From contig CATNDT010000001.1 in NCBI GenBank assembly GCA_950097035.1, forward strand, positions 12,878-68,685: 55,808 nucleotides of DNA, in the 5' to 3' direction. Position numbers and translations under genes: made by a program. This stretch comes from an uncultured Oscillibacter sp. (lineage in GTDB: Bacteria > Bacillota > Clostridia > Oscillospirales > Oscillospiraceae). Under the pieces are notes generated by a model. It was not told the DNA's origin and searched no databases. It saw only the letters and a list, made by a program, of their open reading frames with translations. Each line of letters opens with the position of its first letter. Position 1 is the first letter of the stretch. Shown one piece after another: positions 48,810 through 55,808 of this stretch.

Positions 48810-48909
48810 TAAATTATGTTGCAAAACGCCCGCGAGATCCGTGTAGTTATAGTGGTGGACGCAACATAATTTATCTGTGCCCGCCGGATTTCCAACGCAA
48901 CATAATTTA
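48810..48909. repeat. Three copies of GCAACATAATTTA upstream of the recombinase
   Basis: Inverted copy TAAATTATGTTGC 48810-48822; direct copies 48861-48873 and 48897-48909. Confidence 0.85.
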
Positions 48910-48931
48910 TAAGAATATGGAGGGCGTTACT

Positions 48932-49771
48932 ATGCTGGAGCAGTTTTGCGCTTTTCTTGTGGATCAGGGGAAAGCAGAGAATACGTTATCATCCTACCGT
49001 CAGGCGGTGGGGGATTATATGAAGTGGTATGAGGCCACCTTCGGGGAGCCGATGGAGCAGCTCTACCGGATCAATGTGCTGGACTATATCTCATACCTGC
49101 GGACGGTCAAAAAACTGGCCAACCGGTCGATTAACGCCAAGCTGTCTGCGCTTAAGAGTTTTAATTTATATCTGAACGAGGCCGGTGTGCAGACCGATAC
49201 CGTCGTCAGTGAGCGGGATCACCTGAAGGTGCAGATCGCTTATGCCAATCCCAGCACCATAAGCCGGGACCAGGTGGAGGCGTTCCGGCAGCGGCTCCTG
49301 GTGGGCAGCGGCACACGGGACTACGCCATTGCCACCATACTGACCTACGCCGGGCTGCGGATCAGCGAGTGCCTGGACCTCTATCCGGAGGATGTGTCGC
49401 TGACTGCCAAGGAGATCACCGTCCGGCATGGCAAGAATGGAAAATCCCGCGTCGTTTTCATCGGGGACAAGGTGGTCAACGCGGTACGGGAGTATCTGAA
49501 GGAACGGCCAGATACCGGCAGCCCCTATCTTTTCATCAGCCGGATGGGGGATCAGCTGACCCGTGGACAGGTCAATCGGATCTTCAATAAGTACTCCAAC
49601 ACGATCAAGCCCCATTCTCTCCGCCACTTCTTTTGCTCTGAAGCTATCGCGGTAGGAGGCTACAGTATTGACGAGGTGGCCAACCAGGCGGGCCACTCCA
49701 ATGTCCACACCACGCTGCTCTATACTAACCCCACCCGAGAGCGGATGAAAGAAAAAGCAAACCGGCTGTAA
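48932..49771 (+). CDS. Tyrosine recombinase/integrase
   Basis: YAGLRISECLDL, KPHSLRHFFCSEAI, AGHSNVHTTLLYTNPT (R-H-R-H-Y). ATG 48932 after GGAGGGCG. Confidence 0.9.
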   Translation: MLEQFCAFLVDQGKAENTLSSYRQAVGDYMKWYEATFGEPMEQLYRINVLDYISYLRTVKKLANRSINAKLSALKSFNLYLNEAGVQTDTVVSERDHLKVQIAYANPSTISRDQVEAFRQRLLVGSGTRDYAIATILTYAGLRISECLDLYPEDVSLTAKEITVRHGKNGKSRVVFIGDKVVNAVREYLKERPDTGSPYLFISRMGDQLTRGQVNRIFNKYSNTIKPHSLRHFFCSEAIAVGGYSIDEVANQAGHSNVHTTLLYTNPTRERMKEKANRL

Positions 49772-49842
49772 GAGTACCTGGTGTAGAAAATAGGCAGCCT
49801 ATATGCTATAATGGAAAAACAAAGCATGGAAGGAGGCAGTCC

Positions 49843-50892
49843 ATGAAAGAGAAGAACAAAATCACCATTCGTTCCAGCGCAGCGGAATACTTGACCTTTG
49901 TGGCCTCCACTGGCGACAACCAGGAGAGTATCGAGATGCGCTATGAGGATGAAAATATTTGGCTGACTCAGAAAATGATGGCGCAGCTATATGGGATATC
50001 GGTTCCGGCTGTGAATCAGCATATTAAGCGAATCTATGATGACAGCGAGCTTGAGGCCGAGGCAACTATTAAGAATTACTTAATAGTTCAAACTGAGGGT
50101 GGCCGTCAGGTAAGCCGTGATGTGGCGCACTACAATCTCCAGATGATCATTGCCGTGGGGTTCAAGGCCAACAATGATCGGGCCGTCCAGTTCCGCAAGT
50201 GGGCCAACGCTATCGTCAAGGACTACACCATCAAAGGCTGGGTCATGGATGAAGAGCGGCTGAAGAACGGCGGCAGCGTTTTGACGGAGAAGTATTTTGA
50301 AGAGCAGCTGGAGAAGATTAGGGAGATTCGCCTCTCTGAGCGCAGGTTCTATCAAAAAATCACCGATATTTACGCGACGGCGCTGGACTATGATCGGACG
50401 GCCAAAACCACAAAGGAGTTTTTTGCGAAGGTGCAAAATAAAATGCACTTTGCCGTCCATGGCAACACAGCGGCCGAAGTTATCTACCGCCGCGCTGATG
50501 CCGATAAGCCCCATATGGGCCTGACTTCCTGGAAAGCGGCGCCGGATGGAAAGATCATGAAAAGTGATGTCAGTATTGCCAAGAACTATCTGACTGAGAG
50601 CGAGCTGCAGTCCCTGGAGCGGATCGTGTCCGCCTATCTTGATCTGGCGGAAGACCGGGCTCAGCGGCACATCCCTATGACGATGGAGGATTGGGCGAAG
50701 CGGCTGGACATTTTCCTTTCGGCGGATGACCGGGCCATCCTCACGGATGCCGGCAGCATCACGGCCGAAATTGCCAAAGCTCATGCGGAGACAGAGTTTG
50801 AGAAGTACCGGATTGTCCAGGACCGTCTGTATGAGAGCGACTTTGACCGCTTTATGGCCCTGGAGGGCGGGGAAAACAGCCTACAGGGGTAA
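49843..50892 (+). CDS. RhuM-family protein
   Basis: IEMRYEDENIWLTQKMMAQLYGISVPAVNQHIKRIYDDSEL...VQFRKWANAIVKDYTIKGWVMDEERLKN. Confidence 0.9.
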   Translation: MKEKNKITIRSSAAEYLTFVASTGDNQESIEMRYEDENIWLTQKMMAQLYGISVPAVNQHIKRIYDDSELEAEATIKNYLIVQTEGGRQVSRDVAHYNLQMIIAVGFKANNDRAVQFRKWANAIVKDYTIKGWVMDEERLKNGGSVLTEKYFEEQLEKIREIRLSERRFYQKITDIYATALDYDRTAKTTKEFFAKVQNKMHFAVHGNTAAEVIYRRADADKPHMGLTSWKAAPDGKIMKSDVSIAKNYLTESELQSLERIVSAYLDLAEDRAQRHIPMTMEDWAKRLDIFLSADDRAILTDAGSITAEIAKAHAETEFEKYRIVQDRLYESDFDRFMALEGGENSLQG

Positions 50893-50910
50893 AAGCAACA
50901 CATCTATGTA

Positions 50911-50960
50911 AGAAAAAGAGAAGGCGCATTACAGAACGAGATCTGTAATGCGTCTTTTTC
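50911..50960 (+). terminator. Intrinsic terminator
   Basis: GCGCATTACAGA-ACGAGA-TCTGTAATGCG-TCTTTTT. Confidence 0.8.
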
Positions 50961-51062
50961 GGATATAGAACGGTTCAGAACAGATACATACATTTGCGGG
51001 CAGGGCGAAGCACCGGCCAGATTCCTCTTGAAATTTTGGCCAGAAACGAATATAATAGTTAC

Positions 51063-51147
51063 ATACAGTATCCGAGATTGCCAATGCAGTCCAAGTATCC
51101 GTGTCACACAGCGTCCAGAGGCCCATTGTGCCTTTGGGCGCTTTTTT
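51063..51147 (+). ncRNA. Candidate small RNA copy A (~85 nt)
   Basis: Promoter TTGAAA 51028-N17-TATAAT 51051; intrinsic terminator AGCGTCCAGAGGC...GCCTTTGGGCGCTTTTTT; homologous to copy B. Confidence 0.65.
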
Positions 51148-51296
51148 CATTTATGGCCGTCTGGTCACAAACGCATGAGCATGATCGCCCATGCGTTTTT
51201 ATATAGATTGGAGCCGAAAGGTTCCCCCAACCTTTTTTATCGGGGAGCCTGCTGGCTCACCGTTATATATAAATCAACACATGAGGAGGAGTGATA

Positions 51297-51563
51297 ATGA
51301 CCGATTTACTTAAACAAGGGGATGTGTGTATCTATTCTTTTGGCAGCAAAAACAAATCCATTGCAATTGTTGAGATCGTAAGGGTGCTGGATGACGTGCG
51401 GGGCGTGGCAGAGATCAAGTTCCTTGACGTGATCATTGATGATACTGGGAACGGTATGTTCAAGTATTTGCATAGGACAGGCAAGACGATGAATGCCAGC
51501 CTCAAGTATCTTCGGAAGAGCGAGAATGAGGATGGCAAAAGCGTGTCAAGGATCGATGCTTGA
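51297..51563 (+). CDS. Small hypothetical protein
   Basis: ATG 51297 after GAGGAGGAGTG. Confidence 0.55.
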   Translation: MTDLLKQGDVCIYSFGSKNKSIAIVEIVRVLDDVRGVAEIKFLDVIIDDTGNGMFKYLHRTGKTMNASLKYLRKSENEDGKSVSRIDA

Positions 51564-51763
51564 GCGCCCCGGTGATTTTCTTTTTGGAGGTGACCGGCAC
51601 GAAAGCAATTCGGATTCAATGGGATGTCGATTGCGACGGCGACGTAGCGTTGCTGCCGGCAGAAATTGAGATTCCAGACGGAATGGAAGATGAAGATGAA
51701 ATCTCAGATTATCTTTCAGATACAACTGGATTTTGTCACAAGGGATATGTCTTGACTGGCTGA
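51560..51763 (+). CDS. Small acidic hypothetical protein
   Basis: Coupled ORF; start may be the GTG near 51587. Confidence 0.4.
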   Translation: MSAPVIFFLEVTGTKAIRIQWDVDCDGDVALLPAEIEIPDGMEDEDEISDYLSDTTGFCHKGYVLTG

Positions 51764-51840
51764 TGCAAGAGCTGCCAGCTTCTCGCCCCAAAGCCAGGGA
51801 TAAGTCTGCCCCAGATCTAAACAGTTGAAAGGAACAGAAA

Positions 51841-52029
51841 ATGAAAAAAGGAGACTATATTGATACACCGCGGTTTTGCAAGGTGAAAATCGAGAAAGTG
51901 TTCGGGTGTGAGGCAACGGCCCGCAAGTTTGGGTTTAGGGAACCAACGCACTACAAGGATGGTGAGTACGGTATCCTCGGAAAGCATACCAGCCCCAACC
52001 AAATGATTTTCGCAGCATATAAACGATAA
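51841..52029 (+). CDS. Small hypothetical protein (62 aa)
   Basis: ATG 51841 with GAAAGGAAC; followed by terminator hairpin. Confidence 0.5.
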   Translation: MKKGDYIDTPRFCKVKIEKVFGCEATARKFGFREPTHYKDGEYGILGKHTSPNQMIFAAYKR

Positions 52030-52049
52030 CAATTTCCGGCCTCAAAGGA

Positions 52050-52091
52050 AGCGCACAAGCAGTAACATCAACTGCCTGTGCGCTTTTTCCA
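52050..52091 (+). terminator. Intrinsic terminator
   Basis: AGCGCACAAGCAGT-AACATCA-ACTGCCTGTGCGCTTTTT. Confidence 0.75.
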
Positions 52092-52145
52092 TATCAAGCC
52101 CCACCTGCAAGGACGCAGGAAAATATATTAAGGAGTGTTGGATCT

Positions 52146-52562
52146 ATGCAAAAGAACGACTACGACTATCTGAAACCCTTTTTTCCCGACATGGAGCAGG
52201 AGAAAGTATTTTGGAGCTTTATCTGCTTCTCGCGGCAGGACTATGCCAGCAAAGTACCGCTGGGGTGCGAAGACGAGATCATGCTTGCGCTCCAGTGTGC
52301 AGACGGCGGCTGCGTTACCGAGATGGCCATTCGCTGGCACAACTTGGGTAAAACGGTCTCCCCGCGGCTGGAGTGCTTTGATGAGGCGTGGCCAATGCTG
52401 CTTGCGCCAAGCTGTGCAAAGGTCATGCAGATGCTGGCTGCGCGGCATGATCAGGACCTGTCTCCCGATGATGTGACACAGATTTTGCTGGAGTCCGGGT
52501 TCAAGGACCTGTCCGACCACCCGTGGAAGGGGGATGGGAAAGGCGGTGAAGGATGTGATTAA
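52146..52562 (+). CDS. Hypothetical conjugative-element protein
   Basis: 138-aa ORF; AAGGAGTG upstream. Confidence 0.55.
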   Translation: MQKNDYDYLKPFFPDMEQEKVFWSFICFSRQDYASKVPLGCEDEIMLALQCADGGCVTEMAIRWHNLGKTVSPRLECFDEAWPMLLAPSCAKVMQMLAARHDQDLSPDDVTQILLESGFKDLSDHPWKGDGKGGEGCD

Positions 52563-52728
52563 GCCAAGGCCGCGACGCTGCAGGATCTTCAACTGCGACC
52601 GGCGGCACGGCAACTTCTGCTGTGCAGACTGCGGCTATAAGAAAAGCGGCGGCTGTAAAAACCCCTGTTTGAATGGCCCTGCACGGTGCGGCCAGGTGGC
52701 GCGAGACAAGGGGGTGGCGGGAACATGA
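52534..52728 (+). CDS. Small Cys-rich protein
   Basis: CRIFNCDRRHGNFCCADCGYKKSGGCKNPCLNGPARCGQ. Confidence 0.5.
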   Translation: MGKAVKDVIKPRPRRCRIFNCDRRHGNFCCADCGYKKSGGCKNPCLNGPARCGQVARDKGVAGT

Positions 52729-53171
52729 TCCCAAAGATCACGCAGCAAGGCCCCAACATTATGGAACGGTTCTGGTGCGGGAAATGCGGCGCCGGCCTGC
52801 CAAACCCCCATCGAGCCGGCGGCAAGGAACCTGCACCCGCTTGGCGTTTCTGTCCCATCTGCGGCGAGCCTATTGAGTATGACAAGGCCGAGCCAGTCCA
52901 ATGGGCGGAGCAAAGCTGTGAACGGTGCGGCTGCAAGCTGATCATGGAGATCCAGCACACACCTCGGAGCTACTTCATAGCTACCAGTGACTATGTGGGC
53001 GGGCCCATCTGCCGCAGCTGCTTGGAGGAACATTGTGCGCAGACCAACTGCCTGCAGTGCGAAATCGGTACATGGCCGGGCTGCCCCTATGAGTGGGGCA
53101 AGAAGTTCGCCTTGGATACTGACGACATCAATGCAGGCAATACGAAAGAAACGGGAGGTACAGCTAAATGA
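52725..53171 (+). CDS. Zinc-ribbon hypothetical protein
   Basis: CGKCGAGLP...FCPICGEPI, CERCGCKL...ICRSCLEEHCAQTNCLQC; ATGA overlap with previous gene. Confidence 0.55.
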   Translation: MIPKITQQGPNIMERFWCGKCGAGLPNPHRAGGKEPAPAWRFCPICGEPIEYDKAEPVQWAEQSCERCGCKLIMEIQHTPRSYFIATSDYVGGPICRSCLEEHCAQTNCLQCEIGTWPGCPYEWGKKFALDTDDINAGNTKETGGTAK

Positions 53172-53324
53172 GTGAGCAAAACAAAGTCCATAGTGGCCGT
53201 TTTTGTGGGTTCTGGCCCGGAACGTGAAGTCCTGAGCGCCAACTGGGACAATGATGCAGAGATCCTGCGCATCATCCATGAGCTGAACTTCGGGAAATTC
53301 CGAATGCCGCCGCAAAGGGGGTGA
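53172..53324 (+). CDS. Small 50-aa protein, GTG start (not in ORF track)
   Basis: GTG 53172 after GGGAGG; (M)SKTKSIVAVFVGSGPEREVLSANWDNDAEILRIIHELNFGKFRMPPQRG. Confidence 0.45.
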   Translation: MSKTKSIVAVFVGSGPEREVLSANWDNDAEILRIIHELNFGKFRMPPQRG

Positions 53325-53330
53325 TTGAGC

Positions 53331-53894
53331 ATGGATTTTTGGCCTATACTGGAAATGCGCTTGGATTATTGGTCAGTCTTAGACCGGCTTTCTGAAATCG
53401 AGTCATATCCGTGGGACGGTGTGAAAAACGAGTATTATGACGACTATGCTGACCTATTCAATGAAATGGCAGGCCTGTCTGCCGAATTCTACAATGAGTT
53501 TGAGCGGCTGATTCGTGATCTGGAGTACACTTGGAGCCTACCGAAGCGAAAGTTGGAGAACACTGGCATGGAAAATGCACGCGGCGCGGCATGGTTTGAC
53601 ATGGCGGTCTCACTGCTGAATGAAACGGACATGAGTGTTTTATTGGAAAACGAGGGCGTCTATGATCCTGACGATATTGATCGGGAAAGGCAAAAGCGGC
53701 GTAAAGCTGTTCTGGCGCTGACCAAGGAGCAGCAGTTCTCACTCTTTACGCAGGTGTTCCATTTTCTGATGCGGTTCATCCAGCTTTCTCTGGCATTTGA
53801 AACGGTCAAGGGCTCCATTGACGAGCTGGAGCGGCTGAACTCCCTTCGGGAAACGAATGGGCGGTTACAACTGCCGTCCTCTGCCTACTTGTAG
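53331..53894 (+). CDS. Hypothetical protein
   Basis: 187-aa ORF, mostly helical; follows AAAGGGGGTGATT. Confidence 0.5.
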   Translation: MDFWPILEMRLDYWSVLDRLSEIESYPWDGVKNEYYDDYADLFNEMAGLSAEFYNEFERLIRDLEYTWSLPKRKLENTGMENARGAAWFDMAVSLLNETDMSVLLENEGVYDPDDIDRERQKRRKAVLALTKEQQFSLFTQVFHFLMRFIQLSLAFETVKGSIDELERLNSLRETNGRLQLPSSAYL

Positions 53895-53966
53895 AAAGAA
53901 ACAGGATGGGATCACATTTCTCAAAACACCCTTGCAAATGCCGACGGGAGCAGGTATAATACTGCT

Positions 53967-54050
53967 ATAAAGTATCAGTAGATTACATCTGTAGTCAAAG
54001 TAACCGTGTATCAAAGCGTCTGAAGGCCTATGGCCTTTAGGCGCTTTTTT
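53967..54050 (+). ncRNA. Candidate small RNA copy B (~84 nt)
   Basis: Promoter TTGCAA 53932-N17-TATAAT 53955; terminator AGCGTCTGAAGGCC...GGCCTTTAGGCGCTTTTTT; homologous to copy A. Confidence 0.65.
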
Positions 54051-54131
54051 ATTATATATGGCCCTTCGGGGCAAAGTTTGGGACGCTGGAAGGCGTCCCT
54101 TTTTTATTTCACGAACGAGGAGGTGAACAAC

Positions 54132-54452
54132 ATGGACATTCCACAGCATCTGGAATGTGATACACCAGACTGCATTTACTGGAAAGATGGCGCCTGTGTC
54201 AAAGGGACATCCGTCACGATCCAGGAACACCGCTGTGTGGACTATGAAGAACGTATTGTACTTTCACCGGCGACCGTGACCATCGAATGCAGCGGCGGCG
54301 TGGTTCAGAACGTATATGCCAGCCCGGACCTGCCGCCCATCAGCGTCGACCTGATCGACTTTGACAACCTGCGGGATGCGCCGGAGGAAGAACTGCTCCA
54401 CAGCCAACAGCAGTTGAAAGCGGTAGCCGAGGCCCACACACACATTTTCTGA
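54132..54452 (+). CDS. Hypothetical conjugative-element protein
   Basis: ATG 54132 after GAGGAGGTGAAC; CDTPDCIYWKDGACVKGTSVTIQEHRCVDY. Confidence 0.55.
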   Translation: MDIPQHLECDTPDCIYWKDGACVKGTSVTIQEHRCVDYEERIVLSPATVTIECSGGVVQNVYASPDLPPISVDLIDFDNLRDAPEEELLHSQQQLKAVAEAHTHIF

Positions 54453-54466
54453 AGGAGGAGCACAAT

Positions 54467-55808
54467 ATGACCGAACAAATGAAAACCCTGATCGCCCGGC
54501 TGCTGGAGGCGGATGAAGCCTATTATGGCAGGGATGATCCCATTATGAGCGACTATGAGTATGACCGGCTCTACGACGAACTGATCCGGTTGGAGAAAGA
54601 GAGCGGCATCGTTCTCGCAACCTCGCCCACTCAGCGGGTGCCTGGCGAGGTGCTGGATAGCCTGGCCACGGTGACGCACACCAAGCCCATGCTTTCAGCC
54701 GGCAAAACCAAAGCCATCAATGAGGTCTTCAAGTTCATCGGTGGACGGAAAGTCATCCTCAGCTGGAAGCTGGATGGGCTTACCCTGGTGCTGCGCTATA
54801 AGGAAGGCAAGCTGGTGCAGGCCATCACCCGCGGTGACGGTCTGAAGGGCGAAGATGTTACCCATACCGTGCGGGTCATGGGGAATGTGCCTCTGACGAT
54901 CCCTTGCACTGACCCCTTGGAGGTGCGCGGTGAGGGCGTTGTCAGCTGGCAGAATTTCCGGGCACTCAATGAAACGTTGGAGGATCCCTACTCCCACCCC
55001 AGGAACCTGGCGGCGGGCAGCATCCGGAAGCTGGATGCCAACGAGAGCCGCAAGCGCCGGTTGGAGTTTCTGGCCTTCGACCTCATCAGCGATACGCTGG
55101 GGGGCGCCACCAAATGGGAGCAGCTGCGCTTCATGGCCCAGATGGGCTTTACCACTGTTGGCTATTCCATTCTGGCTGCCAATGCGCCGCTGGAGGCTTT
55201 GGAACAGGCTGTAGCCTGGTATCGCCCAGAGGAATATGCCTATCCTGTGGACGGCTTGATCTTCGAGTATGACGATCTGGATTATGGCCGTTCTTTGGGC
55301 GCTACCGGCCACCATGAAAACCGGCTCATGGCCCTCAAGTGGAAGGATACGCTCTATGAAACGGTGTTCCGCTCTCTGGAGGTAGCCACCACCAGGACTG
55401 GTATGGTCAGCCTTACCGGGGTGTTTGACGACGTAGAGATTGACGGCACTACCGTGAACCACGCCTATCTGCACAATCTTGATATTTTCAAGGCGTTGGC
55501 GCTGGGGCCGGGAGATAAAATCTCCGTTTACAAGGCCAACATGATCATCCCCCAGATCGCGGAGAACCACACCAAGAGCGGCGGCTGTCCCATCCCCTTT
55601 GTCTGCCCCTGTTGCGGGGAGTCATTGATGATCCACAAGAGTACCGGCGGCACAAGACAGCTTTATTGCGAGAACCCCGCCTGCCCGGCCAAGCTGGTAC
55701 GCAAATTTGTCCACTTCTGCAGCAAGACCCGGATGGAGATCGAGGGACTAGCAGAGCAGACGCTGGAGACCTTTGTGGACCGCGGCTGGGTCAAGAATTT
55801 CGGGGACC
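54467..55808 (+). CDS. ligA: NAD-dependent DNA ligase, truncated by window end
   Basis: Read directly: ATG 54467 after GAAGGAGG; YYGRDDPIMSDYEYDRLYDELIRLE, TSPTQRVPGEV, SWKLDGLTLVLRY adenylation motif, CPCCGESLMIHKSTGGTRQLYCENPACPAK zinc finger. Open to the window end, so absent from ORF track. Confidence 0.9.
   Translation, partial: MTEQMKTLIARLLEADEAYYGRDDPIMSDYEYDRLYDELIRLEKESGIVLATSPTQRVPGEVLDSLATVTHTKPMLSAGKTKAINEVFKFIGGRKVILSWKLDGLTLVLRYKEGKLVQAITRGDGLKGEDVTHTVRVMGNVPLTIPCTDPLEVRGEGVVSWQNFRALNETLEDPYSHPRNLAAGSIRKLDANESRKRRLEFLAFDLISDTLGGATKWEQLRFMAQMGFTTVGYSILAANAPLEALEQAVAWYRPEEYAYPVDGLIFEYDDLDYGRSLGATGHHENRLMALKWKDTLYETVFRSLEVATTRTGMVSLTGVFDDVEIDGTTVNHAYLHNLDIFKALALGPGDKISVYKANMIIPQIAENHTKSGGCPIPFVCPCCGESLMIHKSTGGTRQLYCENPACPAKLVRKFVHFCSKTRMEIEGLAEQTLETFVDRGWVKNFGD

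Noticed and set aside
48810-48909. CRISPR-like interpretation of the short repeats
   Set aside because: Only three 13-bp copies, one inverted, unequal spacing, no cas genes.
48758-48931. N-terminal extension of the integrase in the ORF track
   Set aside because: Contains the intergenic GCAACATAATTTA repeats; ATG 48932 has a good RBS and starts the recombinase domain.

Overview
The window looks like part of a conjugative/integrative element of a gut-type Clostridia (Oscillospiraceae-like), carrying a large, apparently self-regulated cargo. Left backbone (1-12.4 kb): NlpC/P60 transfer hydrolase, PrgI-like protein, VirB4 ATPase, small accessory genes, VirD4 coupling protein, S1-domain protein, zinc-finger protein and a sigma-like factor. 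Right backbone (47.2-55.8 kb): XRE regulator, second sigma-like factor, HTH_16-like protein, tyrosine recombinase, RhuM, many small ORFs, and an NAD-dependent DNA ligase that runs off the end and is missing from the ORF track. Cargo (about 12.5-47.1 kb): DUF4143-type ATPase; solute-binding lipoprotein plus membrane-tethered LuxR-type receptor; a lipoprotein-receptor pseudokinase, a HisKA_3-type kinase and a NarL-type response regulator; two dockerin proteins next to a giant Ig/SLH protein with a possible cohesin-like N-terminus; and a long operon of lipoproteins with SPFH/zinc-ribbon, DUF4428-like, AIM24, zinc-ribbon and TPM proteins. The strongest new signal is a 17-bp palindrome, CTACCCGCTRCGGGTAG, found four times at operon starts. 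Each copy lies exactly 22 nt upstream of a -10-like hexamer, which suggests one LuxR-family regulator controls the whole cargo. Other leads: a receiver-gene relic behind the fourth box; two paralogous ~85-nt RNAs with matching promoters and terminators; a ~250-nt structured RNA candidate; two interlocking perfect palindromes; and repeated GCAACATAATTTA sites before the recombinase. No database searches or folding runs were made; family names come from motif recognition.
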